Assembly: GCA_017510925.1 (NCBI GenBank)
Contig: JAFWLT010000006.1
Coordinates: forward strand, 1-64,000
Direction of reading: 5' to 3'
Length of the DNA stretch: 64,000 bases
DNA from: Candidatus Saccharimonadota bacterium
Lineage (GTDB): Bacteria > Patescibacteriota > Saccharimonadia > Saccharimonadales > Saccharimonadaceae
In this document: positions 32,768-41,900 of the stretch, piece after piece
Numbering within the stretch: the first letter of the stretch is position 1
Layout of the letters: every line of letters begins with the position of its first letter
The notes under the pieces: model-generated
Told to the model about the DNA's origin: nothing
The model's database searches: none
The model's input: the letters and a program-made list of their open reading frames with translations, nothing else
Program-made: the position numbers and the translations under genes

Positions 32768-33259
32768 CTACTTAAAAACTGTCCCTAATCTAGCTTCTGC
32801 AGTCTTTGAAAGATACACAATATCGGCAAGCACTCTTTCAATTTCTTTTTCAGAAAATCCCCTTCTCCCCCATTCAAAAATTATTTCAGTAATCTCACTT
32901 GCTAATATATTATAAATCTCCTTAGGTCTTTCAGCTCTCCATAGAAATAACACCATTTTCATAATTATTTCCCTATCATTAAATTTTAAAAACACTTCAA
33001 AAAAATTTTGATGTTTTAAAATGAATATCAGCATCTCAAAATAGCTTTCTTTTCTCAAAAATAAATAATATTCCTCCAAAATATACTTTTCCCAATCTGG
33101 TAAAATTCTCATCACCGAATGGTGATGAGTATATATCGTAGAACGAGCTACTCCGGCCTTTTTAGCGATTTGTCTCATCGTATCATATCTTGCATCAAAA
33201 AAGACCGAAAGAATTTTTTCCTCGGTCTTTTTATAGCGGCAATCTCTCATCCCACCCAT
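32768..33259 (-). CDS. TetR-like transcriptional regulator
   Basis: A 163-residue protein. The N-terminal helix-turn-helix is clear: KKTEEKILSVFFDARYDTM, then RQIAKKAGVARSTIYTHHHSV, the recognition helix of the TetR/AcrR type. The C-terminal part (about 60-163) is helical and hydrophobic, as in ligand-binding TetR domains, but shorter than usual (about 190 residues in all for the family). The neighbours (groEL downstream on the chromosome, a hypothetical on the other side) do not reveal its target. TAGAAT lies 6 bases before the ATG, so it may be leaderless. Confidence 0.8.
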   Translation of the reverse strand: MGGMRDCRYKKTEEKILSVFFDARYDTMRQIAKKAGVARSTIYTHHHSVMRILPDWEKYILEEYYLFLRKESYFEMLIFILKHQNFFEVFLKFNDREIIMKMVLFLWRAERPKEIYNILASEITEIIFEWGRRGFSEKEIERVLADIVYLSKTAEARLGTVFK

Positions 33260-33283
33260 ACTATTATTCTATCATAGGTAGAA

Positions 33284-34894
33284 CTAGTACATCTCAGGAG
33301 CAGCTGCTGCTGGCTTGTCCTCTGGGATTTCACAAATCAGGGCGCCCATTGTAATTGCCGTAGCGGCAATAGAAGTAGCATTTTTCACTGCTTCTTTAGT
33401 TACCTTAGCTGGATCAATTACGCCAGCCTTTTTAAGATCAACCAAACCTTTTTCTGGAGCCATTACATTCACGCCAAAACCAGGCTTAGCAGATTCTACC
33501 TCAGCAAGAAGCGCCTGTGCATTGAGCCCTGCATTTTCCATAATATGTACAAATGGGGTTTTTAGAGCTTCTTTTACAATCCTAGCGCCTTCATCAGACG
33601 AATCAAGCGATGCTGCTAAATTCACCAAAGTTACACCACCACCAGTTACGATGCCTTCAGCAAGAGCTGCCTTAGTTGCGGCCACTGCATCGTCTACTCT
33701 AAATTTCTTTTCATCAATTTCAGTTTCGGTGGCACCACCAACTTTAATCACTGCTACTTTGCCCTGAAGTGCAGCTGCACGTTTTTCAAATTCTTCTCTC
33801 TCATAATCAGTCTTTGCTGCGCCAGCCAAAGTTCTAATTAAGGCAATCCTCTTGTCTACTTCAGACTTAGAACCAGCCCCTTTAATAATAGTGGTCTCAT
33901 CTTTAGTTGCAATCACTTTATTAGCAGAACCAAGCACTTCAAGACCTACTTCTTCTAGTTTCAAACCTTTATCGGCAGCTACTACTGTAGCATCAGTAAG
34001 AATGGCAATATCCTCCATTACTTCTTTTCTTCTATCGCCAAATGATGGAGCTTTAAGAACCAAGGAATTAAATACACCTTTGAGTTTATTTAGTACTAGA
34101 AGTTGCAAGGCTTCACCTTCTACCTCCTCAGCGATAATCACGAGATCTTTTTTGCCAGCCTGTGCACATTTTTCAAGAAGTGGCAAAATATCTGAAGCTG
34201 CCGAAATCTTATTCTGGGTAATCAATACCAAAGGCTTATCAAACACAGCTTCTTGGCGATTCACATCAGTAATAAAGAATGCTGAAGCATAACCCTTGTC
34301 GTAAGAGAATCCCTCAACAATTTCTTGTTCCATTTCTAGGCCTTGACCAGCCTCTACAGTTACTACACCATCTTTGCCAATCTTAGAAATTACTTCTGCA
34401 ATTAACTCACCAATCTCAGCATCACCAGCCGAAATCGTAGCTACTTCTGCTACCTTCTTGGAATTTCCTTCGATCTTTTCTGCAGATTTTTCAATTCCTT
34501 TTACAATCTCAGCGCCGGCTTTTTCAATGCCACGGCGAAGTTCCATTGGGTTCATCCCAGCAGCAATTAATTTGTTAGCTTCCGACAATATATTATAAGT
34601 AAGTACAGTCACAGTAGTAGTGCCATCACCTGCAGCTTTATTTAATTTTTGTGCTGCGGTTTTGATAAGTTTAGCACCTACTGCTTCGCCCATATTTTCT
34701 TCCTTGGATGGAAGATCCACAGCTTCTGCTACCGTCACACCATCATGCGTAATCACTGGTGAACCATAATCTTTCTCAATAATCACATTTTTACCTTTTG
34801 GCCCAAATGTTACTTTTACTGCATCATAGAGTTGTTTTGCACCAGCTAATACTTTCTCTCTAGCCTCTGCTTCATAATAAATTTTCTTTGCCAT
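33284..34894 (-). CDS. groEL: Chaperonin GroEL
   Basis: A 536-residue Hsp60. It carries the ATP-site motif GDGTTTVTVL (about 86-95), DPAKVTKEAVKNATSIA near the C-terminus, and full apical and equatorial sequence. It forms the double ring that folds proteins with GroES. The C-terminus ends ..PAAAAPEMY instead of the common Gly-Gly-Met repeat, so the flexible tail inside the cavity is of another kind. It lies 9 bases after groES and must share its promoter and CIRCE control. A ribosome site AAGGAG is present before the ATG. Confidence 0.98.
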   Translation of the reverse strand: MAKKIYYEAEAREKVLAGAKQLYDAVKVTFGPKGKNVIIEKDYGSPVITHDGVTVAEAVDLPSKEENMGEAVGAKLIKTAAQKLNKAAGDGTTTVTVLTYNILSEANKLIAAGMNPMELRRGIEKAGAEIVKGIEKSAEKIEGNSKKVAEVATISAGDAEIGELIAEVISKIGKDGVVTVEAGQGLEMEQEIVEGFSYDKGYASAFFITDVNRQEAVFDKPLVLITQNKISAASDILPLLEKCAQAGKKDLVIIAEEVEGEALQLLVLNKLKGVFNSLVLKAPSFGDRRKEVMEDIAILTDATVVAADKGLKLEEVGLEVLGSANKVIATKDETTIIKGAGSKSEVDKRIALIRTLAGAAKTDYEREEFEKRAAALQGKVAVIKVGGATETEIDEKKFRVDDAVAATKAALAEGIVTGGGVTLVNLAASLDSSDEGARIVKEALKTPFVHIMENAGLNAQALLAEVESAKPGFGVNVMAPEKGLVDLKKAGVIDPAKVTKEAVKNATSIAATAITMGALICEIPEDKPAAAAPEMY

Positions 34895-34903
34895 TTTTAC
34901 TCC

Positions 34904-35158
34904 TTACAATGTTGCAAGAACATCTTCTTCTTTTAGAATTATATAATCTTTACCATCCAATTTAATCTCAGTAGTAGAATATTCTTTATAGACGATCTTG
35001 TCGCCTTTTTTCACGTCTTTTACTTCTTTTCCTACTGATTCTACCACTGCGTAGGCAGATTTTTCTTTGGCCTCACCTAGAAGAATTCCAGATTTAGTCT
35101 TTTCTAGTGGTTTTTCTACCACTGCTACAATTCTATCTTTTAACGGTTTTAGTGCCAT
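34904..35158 (-). CDS. groES: Co-chaperonin GroES
   Basis: An 84-residue Hsp10, the lid of the chaperonin: MALKPLKDRIVAVVEKP at the start, a mobile loop with KTKSGILLGEA (about 20-30) and the closing YIILKEEDVLATL. It is slightly shorter than the usual 95 residues. The start is the ATG at 35156-35158, with AAAGGAG 8 bases ahead; the open frame extends upstream through the promoter. CTCCT and AGGAG flank AAA just ahead of the ATG, so the ribosome site could pair with itself. Confidence 0.97.
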   Translation of the reverse strand: MALKPLKDRIVAVVEKPLEKTKSGILLGEAKEKSAYAVVESVGKEVKDVKKGDKIVYKEYSTTEIKLDGKDYIILKEEDVLATL

Positions 35159-35172
35159 AGTTTTAACTCCTT

Positions 35173-35739
35173 TTAGGAGATTATAGCACAGGTTTCTAGC
35201 ACTTGCAACTTGCGAGTGCCAATCCATTCATCTACTGCCTTTTTTACCCCCGGGAGAGCCGGGTTGTTATAATCGTGCACGATCAAAATCGCGCCTTCAC
35301 TTAATTTATTTTCTGCTAATTTTAGACCGTCACGAATAGATTTATAAAAATCTCCGTCTAAAAAACAAAATGCAATTTTCTCCGGTAAATCTTCTGAAGA
35401 AAAATCAGCAAACCAACCTTTTTTGATTACTGGCACTCTCAGCCCAGCACGAAGAAATCTTTCTTTTACTTCTCTCTTGGTTACTAAGAGTTCCCCTTTT
35501 TTAAATTCTTCACCAAGTGGTGAATTGTCTAATGAAGATTTTTCTGGCAAACCCTCAAACGAATCATAAATCCAAAGTTTTTTATCAGAAGTTTTCAAAA
35601 TTTCTGCCAGCGCCAAAGATGTATCACCTTTATAACAACCCAGTTCCACAAAATCGCCAGAAACCTCTAGACATTCAGAAGCTGTATTTATAATATATTC
35701 CGTTTCTTTTAAAGAAACCTGATCGTTTTTAAAACTCAT
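35173..35739 (-). CDS. TylF/MycF-like class I O-methyltransferase
   Basis: A 188-residue SAM-dependent enzyme. It has FVELGCYKGDTSLALAEI (SAM-binding motif I, about residues 25-42), LWIYDSFEGLPEKS (the acidic motif II and the conserved DSFEGLP), FCFLDGDFYKSI (metal/catalytic Asp, about 133-144) and HDYNNPALPGVKKAVDEW. This pattern is typical of macrocin-type sugar O-methyltransferases, so a surface-glycan sugar is a plausible acceptor. It is shorter than TylF (about 250). Its start overlaps the uvrA stop, and its 3' end holds the CIRCE operator of groES. Confidence 0.85.
   Translation of the reverse strand: MSFKNDQVSLKETEYIINTASECLEVSGDFVELGCYKGDTSLALAEILKTSDKKLWIYDSFEGLPEKSSLDNSPLGEEFKKGELLVTKREVKERFLRAGLRVPVIKKGWFADFSSEDLPEKIAFCFLDGDFYKSIRDGLKLAENKLSEGAILIVHDYNNPALPGVKKAVDEWIGTRKLQVLETCAIIS
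35180..35222 (-). promoter_or_regulatory. CIRCE operator and promoter of groES-groEL
   Basis: On the minus strand TTGGCACTC, nine bases, then AAGTGCTAG lie at 35222-35196. Against the CIRCE consensus TTAGCACTC-N9-GAGTGCTAA they match 8 of 9 and 7 of 9 bases, and the spacing is exact. TTGCAA (35203-35208), 17 bases, TATAAT (35180-35185) forms the promoter, so the -35 box lies inside the operator. This predicts HrcA repression relieved by heat. The element lies within the last codons of the methyltransferase gene. Confidence 0.85.
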
Positions 35740-38621
35740 TATTTCAAATACTTTTTTAAATATTCACCTGTAGGTGTTTTGGCGTGCTTTGCTAAATCTT
35801 CTGGTGTACCCTCATCACAAACTTTACCACCCTTAAGACCACCCTCAGGGCCCATCTCAATCACCCAGTCTGCTGATTTGATTACATGAAGATTGTGTTC
35901 AATAATAATCATTGAGTTGCCACCATCTACTAATTTGTTCAAAATCTCAAGAAGTCTCTTTACATCATCCGTATGAAGACCGGTAGTTGGCTCATCCAAA
36001 ATATAAAGAGTTTTGCCAGTAGATCTACGTGCAAGTTCCGTTGCAAGTTTAATTCTCTGTGCTTCACCACCAGAAAATGTAGTAGCTGGCTGACCAAGTT
36101 TAATATAACCAAGTCCTACCTCTTGAATGGTTTTAAGCTTCCCTGCAATCGCTGGGATCGAACCAAAGAATTCTACAGCTTCGTCGATCGTCATATCAAG
36201 AACTTGCGAGATATCTTTGCCTTTATATTTTACTTCTAGAGCTTCAGAATTGTAGCGCTTACCATGACAAGCCGGACAAGTCACATACACATCAGGAAGA
36301 AAATGCATCTCAATTTTGTTTACACCATCACCCTGACAATGTTCACATCTACCACCTTTTACGTTAAACGAGAATCTACCAGCCTTATAACCACGTACTT
36401 CTGCTTCTGGCTGCGAAGCATAAAGTTCACGAATCGCATTAAACACACCCGTATAAGTAGCTGGGTTAGAGCGTGGCGTTCTACCAATTGGGCTCTGATC
36501 AATTACGATAATTTTGTTAATATGTTCAATTCCCTCTATTTTGTCGTGAAGGCCTGGCACTGTTTGTGCTCTATGTAGTCTAGCCAAAAGTTCATTAGCA
36601 AGGATATTATTAACAAGCGTAGATTTACCAGACCCAGATACACCAGAAACCACCGTCATCACACCAAGTGGGAATGACACATCAATATTCTTGAGATTGT
36701 TTTCACGGGCACCTTTTATAGTAAGATTATAATTGGTACGAACCTTGCGACGTTTCTTTGGCACTGGAATTGATTTTTTACCAGACAAATATTGACCCGT
36801 AATAGAATCCGGATTATTAGCCACTTCTTCCGGCGTACCACAGGCGACTAATCTACCACCATTTACACCAGCTCCTGGCCCAATATCAATAATATAATCC
36901 GAAGACCACATCGTGTCTTCATCGTGTTCTACCACAAGCACGGTATTTTTAAGATCACGAAGATGCTTCAAAGTATTAATCAACTTATCGTTGTCTCTTT
37001 GGTGAAGACCAATTGATGGTTCATCAAGCACATACAGCACTCCCTGAAGGCCAGACCCAATCTGGGTAGCCAATCTAATTCTCTGTGCCTCACCACCAGA
37101 AAGCGTATTAGCCGCCCGACCAAGTTCCAAATAACCAAGCCCCACATCTTTCATAAATTTAACTCTCTCGTGAATCTCTTTGATAATTGGCGCTGCAATC
37201 ATTTCTTCTTCATCAGAGAATTTTAGATCTTTATCAAGCAATTCAAGCATTGCATCTACATCAAGGTTACACATGTCCACGATATTAAGATCGTGTACCG
37301 TCACAGCAAGAACTGCTGGTTTTAGTCTTGCACCATGACAGGTCTGACATTCTCTCACCCTCATAAATCTTTCGATATCGTGTTTGGTAAACTCCGAAAT
37401 CTTTGGATCATTATAGCGACGCTCAAGCATCGGGATCACACCTTCATAGGTAGTTTCATAAATTGTCCCGGCTGCAAATTTGCCAGAACCAGAAATCTTC
37501 ATTTGGTATTTTTCTTCGCCCGTACCGTATAAAATTAGGTGTTTAGTTTCTTCAGAAAAATCACCAATCGGTGTTTGCATATCAAAACCATGTTTTGCGC
37601 CCACGGCCATCAATCTTTTGAGCCACCAAGATTCTTGCTGTACTCTATTAAATGGCCTAATCCCACCTTCAGCAATGGTCAAATTATTATTAAATACGAG
37701 CGCTGGGTCTACTTCCATTTTTGACCCTAGTCCAGTACAATCCGGACACGCCCCCTCTGGCGCGTTAAACGAAAATAAACTTGGCGTAAGTTCTGGAATT
37801 AATTCATCTGGATGATCCGGACAAGCATATCTTTGAGAATAGGTGATTACCTCTGCATTATCAGAAGTAATTCTTGCCTCACCTACAGCCGTACTGTTAT
37901 CGGTAATTTTGAGAACCTTAATAATCCCCTGTCCCAATTCCAAAGCCTGTTCCACCGAACTTGTAATCCTAGATATCAGTTCTGGCGAAAGTACAAATCT
38001 ATCCACTACAATTTCAATATCGTGACGCTCATTTTTGTTTAGTTCTGGAAATTCATCTAGGGCATAGATAATACCATCTACCCTTACCCTAGAAAAGCCC
38101 TTAGCCGTATATTGTTCCGGAATATGTAAAAACTCACCTTTTTTGGCTGAAACTATTGGAGCGAGAACCATTAGTTTAGAGCCTAAAGGCAGTTTCATCA
38201 CTTCTTTTACAATATCTTCATTTGTGCGCCTCGAAACTGGTTTATGACAAACTGGACAATGTGGCACCCCTACACGTGCAAACAGAAGCCTAAGATAATC
38301 GTATACTTCTGTCACCGTTGCCACAGTAGAACGTGGATTTCTAGATGTAGATTTTTGGTCGATTGAAATCGCAGGACTAAGCCCCGTAATAGAATCTACC
38401 TCTGGTTTATCCATAATACCAAGAAACATTCTTGCATAAGAAGACAACGATTCTACGTAGCGACGTTGTCCTTCGGCGTAAATAGTATCAAAAGCTAGGC
38501 TGGATTTGCCAGACCCAGATAAACCGGTCATTATCACCAGTTTATCTCTTGGAATATCTACATCAAGATCATGCAGATTATTCTGTCGCGCACCCCTAAC
38601 ACGTATAAAATTATCTTCCAT
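35739..38621 (-). CDS. uvrA: UvrABC excinuclease subunit A
   Basis: A 960-residue DNA damage sensor of nucleotide excision repair. It has two ABC modules: Walker A TGLSGSGKSSLA near residue 33 and VSGVSGSGKSTLV in the second half. Signature motifs are LSGGEAQRIRLATQIG and FSGGEAQRIKLATELA, with zinc fingers CPVCHKPVSRR-type, CPDC and CEHCQGDG..CPACHG. Full length. The start is the ATG at 38619-38621; the open frame extends 23 codons upstream but crosses the promoter. TTGAAA (38655-38660), 17 bases, TATAAT (38632-38637), then 10 bases to the ATG: nearly leaderless. Confidence 0.98.
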   Translation of the reverse strand: MEDNFIRVRGARQNNLHDLDVDIPRDKLVIMTGLSGSGKSSLAFDTIYAEGQRRYVESLSSYARMFLGIMDKPEVDSITGLSPAISIDQKSTSRNPRSTVATVTEVYDYLRLLFARVGVPHCPVCHKPVSRRTNEDIVKEVMKLPLGSKLMVLAPIVSAKKGEFLHIPEQYTAKGFSRVRVDGIIYALDEFPELNKNERHDIEIVVDRFVLSPELISRITSSVEQALELGQGIIKVLKITDNSTAVGEARITSDNAEVITYSQRYACPDHPDELIPELTPSLFSFNAPEGACPDCTGLGSKMEVDPALVFNNNLTIAEGGIRPFNRVQQESWWLKRLMAVGAKHGFDMQTPIGDFSEETKHLILYGTGEEKYQMKISGSGKFAAGTIYETTYEGVIPMLERRYNDPKISEFTKHDIERFMRVRECQTCHGARLKPAVLAVTVHDLNIVDMCNLDVDAMLELLDKDLKFSDEEEMIAAPIIKEIHERVKFMKDVGLGYLELGRAANTLSGGEAQRIRLATQIGSGLQGVLYVLDEPSIGLHQRDNDKLINTLKHLRDLKNTVLVVEHDEDTMWSSDYIIDIGPGAGVNGGRLVACGTPEEVANNPDSITGQYLSGKKSIPVPKKRRKVRTNYNLTIKGARENNLKNIDVSFPLGVMTVVSGVSGSGKSTLVNNILANELLARLHRAQTVPGLHDKIEGIEHINKIIVIDQSPIGRTPRSNPATYTGVFNAIRELYASQPEAEVRGYKAGRFSFNVKGGRCEHCQGDGVNKIEMHFLPDVYVTCPACHGKRYNSEALEVKYKGKDISQVLDMTIDEAVEFFGSIPAIAGKLKTIQEVGLGYIKLGQPATTFSGGEAQRIKLATELARRSTGKTLYILDEPTTGLHTDDVKRLLEILNKLVDGGNSMIIIEHNLHVIKSADWVIEMGPEGGLKGGKVCDEGTPEDLAKHAKTPTGEYLKKYLK

Positions 38622-38646
38622 AAACCTAACTATTATACACCAAAAG

Positions 38647-39438
38647 TCAAGATTTTTCAAGGGTAGAGGCGAACTCTTGGTAGGTTTCAAAGCTATAATT
38701 TTGTTTTTTAAGGTTGGAAATCACAAAATCTAATCTCTCCACCAGTTTATCGCCACTATTTTTCTTGATATACCCTGGTACCTCTTTATAATCAACTAGT
38801 TCATCTGCAAACTCCCACGGATGGAAATAAGTAGCAAAGTACCCTGTTTTTTTGATAGCCATCTTAGCAAATTTGAGATACACCCCCTTTGGGAAAAGAT
38901 GGAGCGCCAACCAAAACAGTGGTACTCTCATAGAAGTAGCCACCGAAGTTGGAATTTCTAGAACCCCTTTCTCAAAAAACGGCTTTCTTGGAATATCAAA
39001 ATGATTATATCTGCCCGGAATAAATGCCGGATTTACGCTAGAATCATATTTATAGCCACAACGTTCAAGTTCCTCATACGAAATTTCAAACATCCTTGGC
39101 TGCCTATAACCAAGTACCTTCACTCCAGCTACTTTTTCTATAATCTTTTTAGACTCTGAAACATCAGACTTCTGGGGCCTAAAATGATCTACTCCGTGAC
39201 ACGCAACTTCGTGTCCATCCTTCACAATCTCCTTCACTAATCCTGGATTAATTTTTGCAAAATTCCCCGTTATAAAAAACGTAGCTTTTACTTCCTGCCT
39301 TTTTAGAAGATCCAAAATTTTAAGAAGTCCGTTCGAAGAAACTTCGACTCCCCTTTCAACGCTAATCTCACCACCGTGTTCTTTAGGTAAATCAAATTCT
39401 TCTACATCAAAACTAAGAAGTACTCTATTTTTTGCCAT
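38647..39438 (-). CDS. Polysaccharide deacetylase (NodB homology)
   Basis: A 263-residue carbohydrate esterase 4-type protein. Motifs in order are LLSFDVEEFD (the TFDD position, as in the DVEE subgroup), ATFFITG, HEVACHGVDH (metal His pair, about residues 83-88), GYRQPRMFEISYEELERCGYKYDSS and ATYFHPWEF. There is no signal peptide, so it would act on cytoplasmic or lipid-linked glycans. It overlaps the upstream glycosyltransferase gene by 14 bases and is probably the third gene of the GtrII/GtrB operon. N-deacetylation of a HexNAc is the likely reaction; the exact substrate is unknown. Confidence 0.85.
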   Translation of the reverse strand: MAKNRVLLSFDVEEFDLPKEHGGEISVERGVEVSSNGLLKILDLLKRQEVKATFFITGNFAKINPGLVKEIVKDGHEVACHGVDHFRPQKSDVSESKKIIEKVAGVKVLGYRQPRMFEISYEELERCGYKYDSSVNPAFIPGRYNHFDIPRKPFFEKGVLEIPTSVATSMRVPLFWLALHLFPKGVYLKFAKMAIKKTGYFATYFHPWEFADELVDYKEVPGYIKKNSGDKLVERLDFVISNLKKQNYSFETYQEFASTLEKS

Positions 39439-40384
39439 TTTTGCTCACAAAAGATTTTTTCTTATTTACTACATAAAGTGGCCGGCCTTTAGCTTCTGCG
39501 TGAATCTGCGAAATATAAAGCGCCGTAATAGATTGAGAAACCAAAACTAAGCCAACCAAGAAAGACACAAACACACTCATTGCCACTGCCCCACTCCAAT
39601 CCAAATTAAGAGGATCACCCAAAATATATTGCTCAATCAATATAAACAACCCAAAAATCAATGAGAAAACCGTGATAAATGCACCTAAATAGCCAAAGAA
39701 TACCAATGGAGTCCTAGACGAAGACACCATCGAATCAAGCGCCAACCCTGCCAACTTTTTGGTGTTATAAGTAGGCTTGCCATTTTTGCGCCCCCGAGTT
39801 TTTACTTTAATGTATTCCTGCTTATATCCTAACCAATCAATTAGACCTCTAGTTAGACGATTGTGTTCAGTCAACTGATTAAATTCATCTACTACTGCCC
39901 TATCTAGCAATCTAAAATCCATCGCACCCGGCATTACTTTTTTGTTGCCTGTTACGTGCATAATTTTGTAGTAAATCTTGGAGCGTATTTTATGCTTAGT
40001 AGTATTGCCAGTATTTACTGCTGTCACCACGTCAGCGCCATCTTCCCACTTAGAAATCATTTTTGGAATTTCTTCTACTGGGTGTTGCCCGTCTGCATCT
40101 ATCATTATCGTTGCATCACCATTGGCAGCTTCTAGCCCTACCGTAAGCGCTACCTCTTTACCAAAATTACGAGTGAGAGAAATCACATTCACCAAAGTTT
40201 TATTAAGAAGTTTTGAGGATTTAATTTTTTCTAAAGTCTTGTCTTCCGAGCCATCATCTACCAAAATTATTTCTGTATCATATTTTAAATTTTTTATTAT
40301 TGGCAAAAGTCCATCATCCAAAAATTCCAAAATTCCATCAGCTTCGTCATAAACCGGCACTACTATAGAAATTAATTTTCCCAT
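39425..40384 (-). CDS. GtrB/DPM1-like polyprenyl-phosphate glycosyltransferase
   Basis: A 319-residue GT2 enzyme: ISIVVPVYDEADGILEFL, ILVDDGSEDKT, LTRNFGKEVALTVGLEAA, MIDADGQHPVE (DXD, about 95-97) and KLISKW. C-terminal residues 230-290 form two membrane spans. The GtrB/YkcC/DPM1 subgroup charges undecaprenyl phosphate with glucose or a similar sugar, and GtrA then flips it. A gtrA gene lies just beyond the neighbouring GtrII-like gene, so the module is complete. It overlaps that gene by 13 bases. Confidence 0.9.
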   Translation of the reverse strand: MGKLISIVVPVYDEADGILEFLDDGLLPIIKNLKYDTEIILVDDGSEDKTLEKIKSSKLLNKTLVNVISLTRNFGKEVALTVGLEAANGDATIMIDADGQHPVEEIPKMISKWEDGADVVTAVNTGNTTKHKIRSKIYYKIMHVTGNKKVMPGAMDFRLLDRAVVDEFNQLTEHNRLTRGLIDWLGYKQEYIKVKTRGRKNGKPTYNTKKLAGLALDSMVSSSRTPLVFFGYLGAFITVFSLIFGLFILIEQYILGDPLNLDWSGAVAMSVFVSFLVGLVLVSQSITALYISQIHAEAKGRPLYVVNKKKSFVSKNGKK

Positions 40385-41862
40385 ATATTAAATTCCTCAC
40401 CTTTAAACTTCACCAAAACACCTTCGTCATCACCATATATTATATATAGTGCTGTATCCTTAATCACTGGCATATCTTTGTCTTTCAAATTTGTATTCGG
40501 ATCAAACTTGAGATTTGGAAGACCCGATGCTTCCGTCAAACGATATGCCATCCAAGGCACATAAGTTTCATAGCTAGGTTTAAGCAGTCTTCTCAAAATA
40601 TGGTATTCTCTTTCTGGCATATGTTTTATCGCTGGCGCAAAATCAATCTGCCCTACTGATTGAATTTTTCTTATCCTTCCATCATTCAATTTATTTAGAT
40701 CAGAAATTACCATATTGATTTGCATATTTCTGAATGTGTCTTGCTCCTTTAAAGCATTTCCGTAAGTAAATGAAAACGAGAAGAAGCACCACGCTAACAC
40801 CACTACCGGCAATGTCAAAATTAATTCTTTCTTTACGCCAGATGCTATGTAAACACCCATTATCGCAATAAATGCCCCAATCGCATACATCGCACGTGTA
40901 GTATAAAGTGGCTGCTCTAGTGCAGCATAAAATAGATAGGCCATTATGCCCATCGCCACTACACCAAATAAAGCCATCAAAACTGCTAAGATTTTATTTC
41001 TTTTGCTTTTTATTACATACAAAACTACAAACCCAATTATAATCAAAACAATTAGCACTAACCATAATATTCTAAAGTCAGTAAACAAAAGTTCAAAGTA
41101 ATGCCCTAGGTTTTTGAATACCGTTGGGAAGAATTCTGAAATTCCTGGGATTTCATTAGATACATACATATCTTGTGGTCGCATCAAAAACTTTTGGAAC
41201 ACTACCAGTGTTATAAGAAATACTACTGCCGAAATCGCTACATTTTTAACAATTTCTTTATTTTTAATTTTCTTGTCATTCCAATCTTTAAGCATCAAGA
41301 AAATCACAATCATTGGGTAAATCCCAATTGAAACTTGGTAAGTTGTACAAACCCCCAAAATTCCAATAACAGACGCTAGAATAAATTTCCACTTCTTTTG
41401 CCGATAGAATATAAATGGCATAATGGCAAAAAATACTGAGAGCGCCATATATACTGAATCATATTGATAAGAAAGACATTCTAACATGTATGGACAAAGC
41501 GCGAGTGGCGTCACGGCTATGAGTCTGAGAATCCACTTGGTCCATTTTTCTTTAAAAATTTCTTTTCCACTAATAAGCGAAATTAAAATCACGGAAGAAA
41601 TCGCCAGAATAAAAGCTGCCAAAAGTTGTGGCAGTGGCGCGACGTTAGTAAGATAATTGTCAGCGTGAATTCCGTGTGCTAAAAACGTACTAGAATATCT
41701 ACTAAAACCAGACCATCCAGCATAGCCTAGATCAGTTCTGGCTACATCATCTGCATAATGAACACCAGCAAGTATAATTGCTGAAATTCCCACCAAGTAA
41801 ATCAAAAACATAATTAGGGTCGGTTTCAAAAGAAAACGGTACTCACCAAACTTCCCTTTCAT
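40372..41862 (-). CDS. GtrII-like membrane glucosyltransferase
   Basis: A 496-residue protein with about 11 to 12 membrane spans. The first external loop has HYADDVARTDLGYAGW (about residues 31-46), the conserved D-D motif of GtrII-type serotype-conversion transferases (a GT-C-like fold). Such enzymes take the flipped undecaprenyl-phosphate sugar and attach it to a surface polysaccharide. The ATG follows TGGTATAAT by 7 bases, in a promoter region shared back to back with gtrA. Confidence 0.82.
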   Translation of the reverse strand: MKGKFGEYRFLLKPTLIMFLIYLVGISAIILAGVHYADDVARTDLGYAGWSGFSRYSSTFLAHGIHADNYLTNVAPLPQLLAAFILAISSVILISLISGKEIFKEKWTKWILRLIAVTPLALCPYMLECLSYQYDSVYMALSVFFAIMPFIFYRQKKWKFILASVIGILGVCTTYQVSIGIYPMIVIFLMLKDWNDKKIKNKEIVKNVAISAVVFLITLVVFQKFLMRPQDMYVSNEIPGISEFFPTVFKNLGHYFELLFTDFRILWLVLIVLIIIGFVVLYVIKSKRNKILAVLMALFGVVAMGIMAYLFYAALEQPLYTTRAMYAIGAFIAIMGVYIASGVKKELILTLPVVVLAWCFFSFSFTYGNALKEQDTFRNMQINMVISDLNKLNDGRIRKIQSVGQIDFAPAIKHMPEREYHILRRLLKPSYETYVPWMAYRLTEASGLPNLKFDPNTNLKDKDMPVIKDTALYIIYGDDEGVLVKFKGEEFNIWEN

Positions 41863-41900
41863 ACCTTATATTATACCACCGATGTGATATAATAATAGGA
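41863..41900. promoter_or_regulatory. Back-to-back leaderless promoters between the GtrII-like and gtrA genes
   Basis: The whole gap between the two divergent start codons is 38 bases. It holds TGGTATAAT on the minus strand (-10 at 41870-41875, 7 bases from the ATG) and TGATATAAT on the plus strand (-10 at 41888-41893, 7 bases from the ATG). The -35 regions would each fall beyond the other -10, and RNA polymerase cannot occupy both at once. Confidence 0.7.

Noticed and set aside
35159-35227. Upstream extension of groES
   Set aside because: The added 23 codons cover the promoter and CIRCE element and do not resemble GroES.
38622-38690. Upstream extension of uvrA
   Set aside because: The added codons cover the TTGAAA/TATAAT promoter; UvrA normally begins at the MEDNFIRV-type start.
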